A stretch of 64,000 nt of DNA from Bombyx mori (Eukaryota > Arthropoda > Insecta > Lepidoptera > Bombycidae): the NCBI RefSeq assembly GCF_030269925.1, contig NC_085124.1, positions 11,594,001-11,658,000 on the forward strand, in the 5' to 3' direction. The translations under genes and the position numbers were made by a program. Shown here in pieces: positions 43,422 through 55,205 of this stretch (positions within the stretch are counted from its first letter, which is position 1; each line of letters starts with the position of its first letter). The notes under the pieces are model-generated. The model saw only the letters and a program-made list of their open reading frames with translations. It had not been told where the DNA came from and searched no databases.

Positions 43422-43876
43422 TGTATCATAAGTGATCTACCATTTGATTGGCCAAAACAATAATTTATTAATATTTGCCAAAGCCACATTAAGTATGCTA
43501 TTTCAGCACACAACCTTTACTATGTTCAGATAAAAAACGCACATATCCAACCTCAAAGGAATTAGGGGCGAGCACACTCAACGGAGTTGCCCAAAGCGCG
43601 ACTTTTAGAGGCTTAAAATGAAAACCGAGCAGTTCTAATTAACGCTCCGCCTACACTTTTCGTAAGGTCAAAAAGCGATGCTACCAAAATATTAAAATTC
43701 AAGTTATACGTGACGAGCGCCGAGCTCATCTCTAAAACCAATTAAACAGCTAAAATGCTAAAGCCAAACGCTTTAAATATACGACCGGTGTAATTTACTG
43801 TGGTGTTTGGAATACGTAACACAGCTCAGTTTTGCAATTTGGGCTGAATAATTTAACTGAAATAGGTGTAGTAGTT

Positions 43877-44208
43877 CAGTGATTCTCAACCACTGTTCCG
43901 CGGCACTTTTGTGTGCCGCCAAATTTCAAAAGTGTGCCGCCAAATTTTGCGAATATATAATAATGTTAATATTATTAAATTATATAATTTTAAAAGAAAA
44001 ATATTTTAAACATGAATATATATTTAAATCCACAAAAAAAAATTTATAGTATATTTTTCTTTATTTCGTATATTAAAATTTTTTGATAAACTATTTATGC
44101 AGTGTGTTGTGTAGTAAGTAAATAATTTTTATCTTTTTTTTTTGTGTGCCGCCAAATTTTGAAATCGTTAAATATGTGCCGCAACGAAAAAAAGGTTGAG
44201 AATCACTG
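43877..44208. mobile_element. hAT-like MITE
   Basis: Inverted ends CAGTGATTCTCAACC...GGTTGAGAATCACTG are perfect over 15 bases and match the CAG-N-G-NTTCTCAACC style of hAT transposons. Sub-terminal GTGTGCCGCCAAATTT words repeat in direct and inverted form. At 332 bp it cannot encode a transposase. The expected 8-bp duplication is not clear (TAGTAGTT versus TAGAATCA). Confidence 0.75.
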
Positions 44209-44231
44209 TAGAATCATCATAATTTCTATAA

Positions 44232-44942
44232 TCTATACTTCTATACTAATATTATAAAGAGGAAAGATTTGTTTATTTGTTTGTATTGAATAGGCTCCGA
44301 AACTACTGGCCGATTTGAAAAATTATTTCACTGTTTGGAACCTACACTATTCCCAAGTGACATAGGCTATATATAATCTTTTTTGAAAAAAATTAGGCAT
44401 CCTTACTCAAACTCCAATAATGTAACCCAAGGTTTTTTTTTTTTTTATTGCTTAGATGGGTGGACGAGCTCACAGCCCACCTGGTGTTAAGTGGTTACTG
44501 GAGCCCATAGACATCCACAACGTAAATGCGCCACCCACCTTGAGATACAAGTTCTAAGGTCTCATGTATAGTTACAACGGCTGCCCCACCCTTCAAACCG
44601 AAACGCATGACTGCTTCACGGCAGAAATAGGCAGGGTGGTGGTACCCACCCGCGCGGACTCACAAGAGGTCCTACCACCAGTAAAAAAGGTGTAAAAAAA
44701 ATACCTAAAATATTATTTACATCGCGAGCCCTGCGAAAACTATTCATGATAGAATAAAATAATGTACTACGACTTTGTAGAACACATTATTATTTACATA
44801 CAATGTCGCGACAGCATATTATTATGTCTAACTATTATAGTTATACCGCGATAAGTGTTCTTTTATTTAAAAAAATAAAACAACGTCAAATATCGTTGAA
44901 ATTTTTGTTAAAGACCCGAGCGGAGCCGGAGCGGGCCGCTAA
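44232..44942 (+). mobile_element. Helitron of the 41540 family, ending CTAA, with a nested SINE
   Basis: It starts TCTATACTTCTATACTAATA after an A and ends GGAGCGGGCCGCTAA before a T (CTRR rule kept). It is colinear with 41540-41953 on both sides of a SINE insertion. Confidence 0.83.
44433..44686 (-). mobile_element. SINE without tRNA head, nested in the Helitron
   Basis: Complete body in reverse. AAGGT occurs at both junctions (44429-44433 and 44687-44691) and once in the empty site of the sister Helitron, showing a short target duplication. Confidence 0.88.
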
Positions 44943-45558
44943 TTTATTATATAGTAAAATACATCTTTAGATATTATTTAGAAATGATGATCATAATAAC
45001 TGTAGCTTGCTGTTTTTATTTGTTTATGTAATAGTTTATGTACTGGTTATCCGAAAGATTATCTAATGTTTTACCGATTTGACGGTAACACGGACTACTT
45101 TCTCAAATTCTCTTCATAACCCTTTTGCCATGTAACAAACAATGAGAAGCTATAAGAGTCGGCTTAAAAGACTCGTGCCCAAGCCCTAAAGTCTTAAAAA
45201 AACGGTTACCACAGATAATAAACGTAGTCTCAGCTTAGCGCTTCCAGGATCAACATTCCAATTCATTAAACGTGCAAACTCATTGAATTTTGCATTGTAA
45301 TTATAACACTTTAGCTAAAATTGAAACACTCTATTTAGTTCATAAAACACGATAAGACTTTAGCTTAACTTAATTAAAGAAAACGTTGCACGAACAGACC
45401 AATTCATTTCTACTTAATTACTTCCCCGAATGAGAAGACAGTAATGAGAAAGCTAAATTGGTAAATTATCGTTAATCCAAATATGTTTTAGCTGATGGAA
45501 ATTTAATTGATAAACTATGGAGTTTTTTTTTTTTGTAAATCTTGATTTAACACTAAAA
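44943..45558. other. Unassigned AT-rich stretch
   Basis: Nothing recognised. Confidence 0.4.
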
Positions 45559-45915
45559 GAAGCTCTTACTTTTATCTAACGCATTTTTTTAGTAATTACT
45601 TATAGCCATATGCAAAATATGAAAAATACAATAAACTAACAAGAAATTTGAACAAAAACATCGTTCATGAAGTTGAAGAAGCTGATACGTTTATCTAACG
45701 CATTTTTTTTAGTAATTACTTAAAGCCATATGCAAAATATGAAAAATACAATAAACTAACAAGAAATTTGAACAAAAACATCGTTCATGAAGTTGAAGAA
45801 GCTGATACGTTTATCTAACGCATTTTTTTAGTAAATACTTAAAGCCATATGCAAAATATGAAAAATACAATAAACTAACAAGAAATTTGAACAAAAACAT
45901 CGTTCATGAAGTCAC
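45559..45915 (+). repeat. Tandem array, three ~119-120-bp units
   Basis: Units start at 45559, 45678 and 45798 (GAAGCT, then TTTATCTAACGCATTTTTT, then GCCATATGCAAAATATGAAA). Units 2 and 3 are nearly identical; unit 1 differs slightly at its start. Confidence 0.92.
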
Positions 45916-46016
45916 GACAACAAGGTTCTGAAAGTAATTTAATAATTGCACAAAAATATCTAGTCGTAACTGCAAAATGGGATATTTACGGAAGTTCTCT
46001 TGGAGCTGTTACTGTT

Positions 46017-46262
46017 ACTGGTGGTAGGATCTCTTGTGAGTCCGCACGGGTAGGTACCACCACCCCGCCTATTTCTGCCGTGAAGCAGTAATGCGTTTCG
46101 GTTTGATGGGTGGGGCAGCCGTTGTAACTATACTGAGACCTTAGAACTTAACTCAAGTTGGGTGGCGCATTTACGTCGTAGATGTCTATGGGTTCCAGTA
46201 ACCACTTAACACCAGGTGGGCTATGAGCTCGTCCAACCATCTAAGCAATAAAAAATAAATAA
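46017..46262 (+). mobile_element. SINE without tRNA head, plus strand
   Basis: From ACTGGTGGTAGGATCTC to CATCTAAGCAATAAAAAATAAA. Confidence 0.9.
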
Positions 46263-46723
46263 ATAAAAATCTGTAACAATTTTGAAGTATATAACATATT
46301 ATAACTTGTCTAGCTCGCTACAAATCGGGCGAGATAATAAGAATAGTTCCAGAACTGAAAAGATCGGTAACCTCAATAGGTCGGAGCACGTCCCTATTGC
46401 TGACGTCGAGTAACACGCACACGAGGAATTTCTAATTTAGCCGACTCACTGTTCCTTTTACTTACTACACAGGTAAAAAATAATAATAAAAAGACGCCCG
46501 TATCTTTGTAGTAGGTAGTAGATGAAACGCGTAGTGCTTTTCATGGAATTCCGCACTAGTACAGACGGGAATTTCATTAGTACTGGAAAAAAGATTTTAG
46601 ACATGAATTCAGTATTTTGTATTTTATTGTCTGTCGTGGATTTTTGAAATAAAGGTACTAGTTTATAATTTGTGTATGTGCCAATACGATTCAGCCATAT
46701 TTTTTTATTTACAAATTTCTTAG
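46263..46723. other. Unassigned stretch
   Basis: Nothing recognised. Confidence 0.4.
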
Positions 46724-46891
46724 GTTTCGGTTTGAAGGGTGGGGAAGTTGTTGTAACTATACTGAGACCTTAGAACTCATATCTCAAGGTGGGTGGCGCA
46801 TTTACGTTGTAGATGTCTATGGGCTCCAGTAACCAATTAAAAACCAGGTGGCCTGTGAGCTCGTCCACGCACCGAAGCAATAAAAAAAAAA
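46724..46891 (+). mobile_element. SINE 3' half, plus strand
   Basis: Begins mid-body at GGTTTCGGTTTGAAGGGTG and ends CGAAGCAATAAAAAAAAAAC. Confidence 0.85.
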
Positions 46892-47034
46892 CAAATTTTC
46901 TTATACCTTCCTCGATTAGCGCTCTTTTTATTAGTGAAAACCGCATTATAATCGGTTACGTGAAAAGAAATGCAATTATCGACTTTACGTCTTAGAAACA
47001 AGACATTGTTTTACAATACCATACAATTCATGTT

Positions 47035-47152
47035 TAGAATTCTTATTTCAAGACGGGTGACGTCATTACCAATATGATATCAATGCGCCCTAGTAATCAA
47101 CTAACACGAAGTGCCCTGAGCACATTCACAAGTCCATAAAACAAAAACAAAA
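47035..47152 (+). repeat. Decayed SINE tail
   Basis: TTATTTCAAGACGGGTGACG and CCCTAGTAATCAACTAACAC keep the order of the SINE 3' end at low identity. Confidence 0.4.
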
Positions 47153-47538
47153 AAAAACTCCCTTCGATGCAACCTTTCACAACACTCAAATTGATTTACA
47201 ACTAAAGTTGTTCCTAAACGATTTTAATGGTCGTATAAATAACGCAAGTTTTGTCTACAATACGACAAATTACAAGCCAAACGGAACATTGTCGGTTCGT
47301 GAAGATTTATTTGGACAGCCATTGCACAACAGCGGTCATTTAACGCCGATGCTATAACGTAATTAATTGCTTTATAATATAAGCTGTTTGATAAATAGAT
47401 TGGTGTATCCCTGTATATATTTCAATGATTTCAACGTATATAACATATGTCAGTCTCTAGTGTCCATAACATAGGGAATCTTAATTTGGGCCGGATTACC
47501 GTGTGTGATTTGTTCCCAGTTATTATTATTCTATATGC

Positions 47539-47699
47539 TTAGTGCGAGTTTTTTAACGTTCTCGATAGCGTAAGAGTTAACTCGAATTTGTATGCAGTTG
47601 AAACAGCGCCCCTAGCGGCAAACGTAGGCATACTTTCCAATTGCATACAAATTTGCGTTAACTTTCACGCTATCGAGAACGTTAAAAATCTAGCACTAG
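47539..47699. mobile_element. Foldback element, copy 1
   Basis: Arms of ~60 bases beginning TTAGTGCGAGTTTTTTAACG and ending CGTTAAAAATCTAGCACTAG are inverted copies of each other around a ~45-base centre with CTAGCGGCAAACGTAGGC. The RNA would be a long hairpin. Confidence 0.85.
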
Positions 47700-48056
47700 G
47701 CATACTGGTCTGAAGTAAGCCGTAACAATTGATCGGAATGGCAGGTCAAATGCTTTGAATATAAAACTATGTTCTCTCGACTATAATGTCTGAAAAAATA
47801 AGAGAACGAAGCAAATGACATAATAAGATTCTTGAAGTAAGTAGTGTTCACTTCGGTTTTAGTGAGTCCGTAAGCCTGGAGAAACTATTTTTCGAAACGC
47901 TGGACAAAATGTAATGGTAGCACGCGAGATTAAGCCGTAAAATAATTTTAATGAGGTAAGCTTAATTACGATATATATCTTTTTTTATTAACTTATAAAC
48001 GTACCATATTTTTTAATCATAAATATATAGTACCATGCAAAATACACGATGATAAA

Positions 48057-48435
48057 TCTATATATTAATACGTGAAGCAAATATTTTGTATCCCTTCTTA
48101 CGAAAATTGCGCGGACGGAGGAGTGTCAAATTTTCCACACCTAATATTTTTTTTAAATAATGCATAAAAGATACATTAAATCAATAAAGAAAACATTACA
48201 CACACTACATACCATGTATTTGACGCACACACGCATACATACTATTTATTGTCAAACTTTTGTTCTATGGTCAAATTGAGAATAGATTAAATATTGTTTG
48301 TCTTTATTAATATTTTTTATACTGTAGCCTTGGCGAAATTTGTGATTATAGAAGTATAAAATACAATAATAATAGTGTACAAACTTACAATTCCAATTAG
48401 TTATAGTCGAATTTCGACTACTGCGGGACCACTAG
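48057..48435 (+). mobile_element. Non-autonomous Helitron, palindrome family, copy 3 (complete)
   Basis: It starts TCTATATATTAATACGTG after an A and ends GGGACCACTAG before a T. It carries small internal deletions relative to copy 2, for example in the TTGTTCTTGACGTCTGTGG block. Confidence 0.87.
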
Positions 48436-49029
48436 TAAATAATAAATAAACAATACGAAATTGTAACTGATGAATTAATGTAATTTGACTTAATTTCTTC
48501 TATGAATAATATTGTTAATTGCCAGTACCAGTATATTTTACAAGGATAGATCTTTGTAAAGAATATAGGTGCGGCGATATGTTTCTTGTACACGATTATA
48601 TGAGGAAGCGAAATTCATGTTTGCTCTCAATAAAAATATTAGAATACAATCCAATACACTTTTACGTTTTATTGGATACAAATCAAACTTATTGATATCA
48701 AATATCGCGTGTGATATCAATTTCGTGTCGCGTATTCATACACAGATTTTCTACGGAACGAAATTCGTGTGCAGAAATGTGCCGCCAGCTTTATTAGATT
48801 CTTGTTATAATGTGATTTTGTGACATAGATCGCGAAGATACATATAAATGAAATTTTATGATCACAGTCTAGACGCTGTGGCAGTAGACCGGAGCTCACG
48901 AATGTCGGATCTTCTCAGTTTGTGGCGAAAAATTTTGTAGCACCAACTGTGATGTAGCTACTTAGACCGTGACTTAGACAGTATATAAAGCTAAAAAAAG
49001 CTAATGAACGCTCAGCTCTACCGTGCTCA
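48436..49029. other. Unassigned AT-rich stretch
   Basis: Nothing recognised; the 84-codon frame at 48569-48823 has no known motif. Confidence 0.35.
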
Positions 49030-49389
49030 TCTATACATATAAATAAAACTGGTGTGTCTGTTTGTAATATTGAAATAGCCGCTTTTTACTACATACATAT
49101 TATTATAAATATCTTATAAGGTACATACACCAAAATAACATTTTTTACAATTTTTGTCTGTCTGTCAGTCTGTTTGTTCCGGCTAATCTCTGGAACGACT
49201 GGACCGATTTTGATGAGACTCACTAATAGGTAGCTGATGATATGAGGAGTAACTTAGGCTACTTTTTTAGACTAGCTACGCCCCGCGGCGTCACCCACAG
49301 TTATTGTCGTACCGCGCGCAACATGGCGGGCTTCGCCTATCAATAATAAAATGTAATGTTTCCGAAGCGAAGCGAGGGCGGGTCGCTAG
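49030..49389 (+). mobile_element. Non-autonomous Helitron
   Basis: It starts TCTATACATATAAATAAAAC after an A and ends GCGAAGCGAGGGCGGGTCGCTAG before a T. Internal GGAACGACTGGACCGATTTT is typical of moth Helitrons. Confidence 0.8.
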
Positions 49390-49445
49390 TTGAAAATAAG
49401 ACGTGTAGGTAGCCGTCTTAAACAGTGGATCATTCGTTTAAAATG

Positions 49446-49757
49446 TTTTTTTTTATTGCTTAGGTGGGTGGACGAGCTCACGGCCCACTTGGTGTTAAGC
49501 GGTTACCGGAGCTTATAGACATCTACAACGTAAATGCCGCCACCTATCTTGAGATATAAGCTCTAAGTTCTCAGTATAGCTACAACAGCTGCCTCACCCT
49601 TCAACCTGAAACGCATTACTGCTTCGTGGCAGAAATAGGCAGGGTGGTGGTACTACCCGTGCGGACTCACAAGAGGTCCTACCACCACTAATTATGCAAA
49701 TTACAATTTTACAGGTTTGATTTGTCTTATCCTTTATTTAGGCCACGACGACTTCAA
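49446..49757 (-). mobile_element. SINE with partly deleted tRNA head, minus strand
   Basis: Body in reverse, then AATTATGCAAATTACAATTT (central segment), then a jump to TTAGGCCACGACGACTTCAAG (head start). About 120 bases, including the B box, are missing. Confidence 0.82.
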
Positions 49758-49866
49758 GTTTTTTTTTTTGTTGACCTTGTAAATAGATAAACATACGGCC
49801 CACCTGATAGTTACCGTCGCTTATGGACGTCATGGGCAAAACCAACCAACCGCTGCCTACCGAAAT
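49758..49866 (-). mobile_element. LINE C 3' tail, diverged
   Basis: ATACGGCCCACCTGATAG and AACCGCTGCCTACCG match the LINE C end in reverse; it abuts the SINE head. Confidence 0.6.
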
Positions 49867-51280
49867 CCCTTCAATAAAAATATCAACATTCTGATTCTAG
49901 AACCATAATCGGACTAAGTTTGTAAAGGAGTTCATGTTCTGGTTTAAATTAAAATGTAGCATAAAAACTCATTACCGCAAGCGAATATTCATTAAAAATC
50001 ATTGCTATTTCAATGGTTGAATTTTGCTAAAACCTACCCTCTGTATATCTGTCGGCACTAACTGAAACGGAAAGCCCGTTAAAAAGCGTTAAAACATGGC
50101 GGATAAAAACAAAACTGGGAGCAACGGGAACGCGAACTAACAGCCACGAGAAATGCGGTTAGCAAATATGTTTCTGCAACGAATAGTGTGTGGGATACAA
50201 CTTGACAACGCCAGATAAAATAACGCTCTTCGCATTTTATAAAGTGCTGTTAAAATATAAATGCTTTTATACAATTTCGTACTCAACGTATTTTGTTTTT
50301 GTGACAGAAGATTTTTTTTGTTCTATACATAAATGTTATCGTTAACTTTACAATAAAAATAAAAATTGTTTTATTAATAACAAAACGGTCTCGCAGGAAC
50401 CACGTGCTAATTTTGTTATTGAAAACATAGATAATACACATAAATTAGTTATAGATAAGCAACTCAAGCACTCAACAAAAATGTTTACGGGCGTCAGCCA
50501 CTAGATGGCTTCGCCTCGGTTAGTTTCTCATTGCTCCTGTAGATTAGATTATATCGAGTAGATTGATAAAATTTAGTAAATTTGTCTATAACAAATAAAG
50601 ACTTGTATGTTTTTTTTCTGTATTTAGCTATACAACAATTAAATAACGTAACAACATATAAGTTTAGGGGCATCCGCTACAAGATGTCGATAGTTTACAT
50701 ATTATATAAAAAAAAGTTTTGTCTTAAAGTATCGCAGGTTCAGGTCCCTGATCGGAAAGAATAAAAACACTTTGCTTTTGTCCGAAATAAAGAGTTGTTT
50801 GTGTCACTCTTTGGTCCATAAATTACCTATCAATTTGCAGATCCGCAGTATGTAAAATCACGATCCACAGAACACAATGTCGTATTAGTTATAGCATTGT
50901 GTACGCAGCATTGGCAGGGTCATGTCATTTACCATGACACAAAAATCCTGCGTCAATAAAGTTTATAAACAATTTTTTTACGAAATTTTATTCAAATTCG
51001 TACAGGCATTTTTTCGTGATGATCTAACAAATATCCAAATATCCAAACTTTCTTAATCATGATAGTAATATTATAGTATAGATTAAGTAAATTATTAATA
51101 GTTATTCAACTAATAATGATATCTAGTTTTAATACTCGCAAAAACTTAAGAAAGTACTTTGTACAAATATTTTAAATTAGTTATCTTCTATTGTAAATGA
51201 CACTAGGACTACACTGATAATGTAAATGTACTCTGCCTTTCAAATGACGTCTTGTGATGTCATATTAACGATCAGTGCGA
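49867..51280. other. Unassigned AT-rich stretch
   Basis: Nothing firm. CGCAGGTTCAGGTCCCTGATC near 50733 resembles a B box, but no A box or tRNA fold accompanies it. Confidence 0.35.
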
Positions 51281-51441
51281 TTAGTGCGAGTTTTTTAACG
51301 TTCTCGATAGCGTAAAAGTTAACTCAAATTTGTATGGAGTTCGACCGTTTGCCTACGTTTGCCGCTAGAGGCGCTGTTCCAACTCCATAGAAATTTGAGT
51401 TAACTTTTACGCTATCGAAAACGTTAAAGAACTCGCACTAA
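51281..51441. mobile_element. Foldback element, copy 2
   Basis: Same arms as 47539 (TTAGTGCGAG...CTCGCACTAA) with better pairing, and the centre in the opposite orientation (GCCTACGTTTGCCGCTAG). Confidence 0.87.
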
Positions 51442-52588
51442 GCACACTGTTTTATGCAGTGAATCTAAACTGCGGACCGGATATAAAGCGAGACACACAC
51501 AGTGCTAACGTCGCTGCGTCAACGCTAAACCGCTGGAGATAAGCATCTCTCACGCTAACGACTTCGGTGGAGCGATTTTATTGCACCTCATTGAATGCGG
51601 GCATAAGCTAAAAGAGACCGCGATTTATCTTTTAATTTTAAAGATTGTAATGATTATTTGATTTTAATGATTTAATAATCTTAATGATTTTATTAATTTT
51701 AACCTTAATTTTACACAGAAAAAAATATTAGAAAGAGAACAATTAACAATAGTATGTACAAAACGCATTTTAAGTCTCATCAGCTTAACTCATACATGCT
51801 GTCGGAGATATAAAAGGACATAGTTTACCTTTTAGTCAAAAAACCACTATTAAACTAGAAAATAACCGATGAATATTTTTCTAAGTTGACGGGAATAATA
51901 CCGCCGGTAACCTAGGTAATCTATTAATAAATATAAAACATATAAACGCAGATATAACATCTTAAAGGGACATACGTACATATGTAAATTATGAAAACAT
52001 TTATATTTTATCAACAGAAACTATTCACTATTCTATTGTTTCTTTCGCTGAAATACTACATTATTAAAAAAAATTGATAAGAATACGTCCCCACGGGCAA
52101 TATTAGGAAAACTACCAATATAATTGAAATGCATAATATTAGTCACCTCATATTGACACATGACGTCAAAAACAATTATTCAAACCATTATCAATCTATT
52201 CCGAAAAGAACTACTATTTCGGGGAAATTATTACACAGCAATTTTCTTCAAATACACTAAGACATCATAATCTTGAACTATTTATTAGATAACCTAACTA
52301 GTAAATACATAGATAATATCGCTCTAGGTTAAGTTTTACGCCAACATTCAATTTTATCGAGAATGTGCTCAGTGATTTATGCCCTAGCTTATTCATAATG
52401 AGGCTCATCCAACATAAATACGAACTAACGACATGCCTGTAAACGCTGTTATGTTGGCACATTCGTTCTTATTTGTGCGGAGATTGCCTGTATTGTCTAC
52501 ATCCCTTCGAGGAACAAAGGGGAGCTTTTATTACATAGTGCGTCATGGATTTCAACTGAGCAAAACTACGTAAAGCTACTAAGTAGGT
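51442..52588. other. Unassigned AT-rich stretch
   Basis: Nothing recognised. Confidence 0.4.
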
Positions 52589-52824
52589 CTTTTTTTATTT
52601 CTTATATGGGTGGACGAGCTCACAGCCCACTGGCGTTGAGTGGTTACTGGAGCCCATAGACATCTACAACGTAAATGCGCCACCCACCTTGAGATATAAG
52701 TTCTAAGGTCTCAGGATAGTTACAACGGCTGCCCCACCCTTCAAACCGCATTACTGCTTCACGGCAGAAATAGGCAGGGCGGTGGTACCTACTCGTGCGG
52801 ACTCACAAGAGGTCCGACCATCAG
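52589..52824 (-). mobile_element. SINE without tRNA head, minus strand
   Basis: Complete body in reverse ending GGTCCGACCATCAG. Confidence 0.9.
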
Positions 52825-53497
52825 TAAAAACGTACAATGGTTTTTTTTTTAAATCACCTGTGTAAAATTCATAGTACTGACTGATTGAATCATCAACTCA
52901 GAGCTTAATCCACTACAGCTATAAACTTAAAGATTAGGTAATTGAAACCTTTATGATGTAAGCATTAAGGAATGTTTTATGTAATTTTCTCGCATAAGGG
53001 TGTAAAGTATGTGATTAATGGTGGTAATAAGAAGCCTTTGGTTTTCAAAGTAAAGAAAGAATATATCTATCTTTTTCAGGTCATAAATAAATTTACGAAA
53101 GTAAAAGTGTTTTCCAAAATTGTATCCCTAAGGTGAATTCGGGGTTAAAAATTTCGTCACTTTTAAAGAACAAAACATTAAATTCAATATTAAAACTTGT
53201 TATGTAAGCTTTAGGAAAACCTATCAAATGCAAAATAATCATACGTGATTATTAAACATAATGTCATTACTGTACTTATAAAGGCACAATATGCTGATTC
53301 ACCCTTGCGTAATGGAATGGGTCGTGAGTAAAATATTAGTTAAATAAATGTGTACATACTTCATGTCTTCATACTTTGTTTTTTTTTTTAATTGACTTTG
53401 ATAATGATGTTCTTCGCCATGCCTATACTACATTATGAATATTGTGATTGAAGTATTGTAATTGACTTTCTTATTGTAGCCACCTGGAAAGCACTTC
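52825..53497. other. Unassigned AT-rich stretch
   Basis: Nothing recognised. Confidence 0.4.
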
Positions 53498-53656
53498 TTT
53501 TTTTTACCTATGCTGATAGCCTTGAGAGGCTATATCAACGTTACCCTAGCGTGTAGTGTTGCTAACACTAGCCCTAGCAAGAGCAGTGCTTCGCAGAATC
53601 TACCACGGGATCGGAAACGCGACCCACTGAGAAGATCCGGCGAGAAACTCAGTGGG
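53498..53656 (-). mobile_element. LINE B 3' end
   Basis: On the minus strand: CCCACTGAGTTTCTCGCCGG, the CTCAGTGGGTCGCG arm, and an end in AGCCTCTCAAGGCT and GGTAAAAAAA. 5' truncation falls at the hairpin, as in the copy at 30585. Confidence 0.82.
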
Positions 53657-53780
53657 ATGTATAACTATACAATACTATATAAAGCTGCTGATATGACCGG
53701 CCTTTTATCCTATTTATTGGAACTAATATTCAGACGTATGGAGTGTTTTAGATTCTGAATTGAGTGTTTTATTATACCAT

Positions 53781-54016
53781 ACTGGACCTTTTGTGAGCCT
53801 GCGCGGGTGAGTACCAGCACCCTGCCTATTTCTGCCGTGAAGCAGTAATGCGTTTCGGTTTGAAGGTTGGGGCAACTGTTGTAACTATACTTGAGACCTT
53901 AGAAATTATATGGCGGGTGGTGGGTGGTGCATTTACGTTGTGGATGTCTATGGGCTCCAGTAACCACTTAACACCAGGTGGGCTGTGAGAACGTCCACCC
54001 ATCTAAGCAATAAAAT
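53781..54016 (+). mobile_element. SINE without tRNA head, plus strand
   Basis: From ACTGGACCTTTTGTGAGCC to CATCTAAGCAATAAAATATA. Confidence 0.87.
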
Positions 54017-54776
54017 ATATATATCGGCTAGATGAAACAATTGAAACGAAAACCATAGCTAAAGAACACAAATTAAATAGTTTAAACACAGTCTCATTTC
54101 GTATCAAACCGTGAACACAAAATGATGAGTTCCTGATTCACGGTCATCACGGTCCTTCACACAGCGGCAGTGCAGCCCGAAAACATTTTCATGTAAAATG
54201 TAAATCTCCGGCACTTGAAGAGCATTAAACAAGGTCTTACTTTTCATTAAAAGCCCGCTCGGAAAAGCCTCAAGCCTCCAAATATGGAAATTAGTGAACG
54301 GAGGGCCCTCTAGTGACTGTGCAAGTAAAAAGTGAAGTTTCACACCGCAGATAAGTAGGAGAGTCTGAAGGACCCTCGAGATAAGGCCGGCGGAGGTCTT
54401 TTGGCGCAAAAGATGAAAGATTCGAGTCGACTAAGTGTTTTTTACGTTTAATTGGAGATGTTTCTTTTTCAGCTCTCTTTTTTCGCTATGTTGAATCATT
54501 GTATTTGATATCAATTTGAGATTGAGAGTGAGATTGAAAACCGCGTTTCGCCTTTAGAAAAACAGTCTAGGTGTTCATTGGCACAAAATGAATCGATGCA
54601 ATCGTTCATTTTACATGACCGATGCAATCACACCGACTCAATCGACAGAAATACACTTTTAAACGTCCTGACGTCACTCGTTAGTCATTAATATGAACCA
54701 ATCGGAGTTCATGATCGTCCAAGAGTTCGTTCAATAATGGCCAATGTCATTTATTGATGATACCAAATACATATAA
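54017..54776. other. Unassigned stretch
   Basis: A 101-codon minus-strand frame (54104-54409) is the longest non-repeat frame in the right half besides 57914, but I see no known domain, splice pattern or signal that would support a gene. Confidence 0.35.
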
Positions 54777-55205
54777 GGGAACGTACCCATACTACGTAAC
54801 CCGTTTAGGGGGGGAGCGGAGTCTTTAAAATACTACGGTCGGTCACAGGAGCGGGGGGGTGGCTCAGGTTTTTGTCACGTAGTCGATTTTAGTGAGAGAA
54901 ATCTGGTATTTTTTCAACCTATATTCGAATATAGCGCGCAGTGTTTAGCGCTTTGTAAACTCACACTACATAATTCACTAGTAATTTAAGTGTGCATGCA
55001 GTCTTATGCAATAAAGACGAGTATGAACCAATTTTTTTTTTTTTCAATTTTTGTCCTGTGAAATAATTAAAAATCATAATTATGAATTACTACGTGAAAA
55101 CTAAAGGGGGAGAGGGGGTCTTGGCATATACTACGAGTGATCACCGAGGGGAGGGAGAGATCGAAAAAACTAAAAAAATAGGTCACGTTGTATGGGTACG
55201 TTCCC
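54777..55205. mobile_element. PIF/Harbinger-type MITE
   Basis: Inverted ends GGGAACGTACCCATACTACG and (reverse of right end) GGGAACGTACCCATACAACG, flanked by the 3-bp duplication TAA on both sides (54774-54776, 55206-55208). TWA duplications and GGG ends are typical of PIF/Harbinger. 429 bp, no transposase. The small frame at 55082 belongs to the element. Confidence 0.85.

Noticed and set aside
45559..45915. CRISPR-like array
   Set aside because: Units are contiguous tandem copies without distinct spacers, and the genome is eukaryotic.
54104..54409. 101-codon minus-strand frame as a host gene
   Set aside because: No known domain, no splice or polyadenylation context that I can defend.
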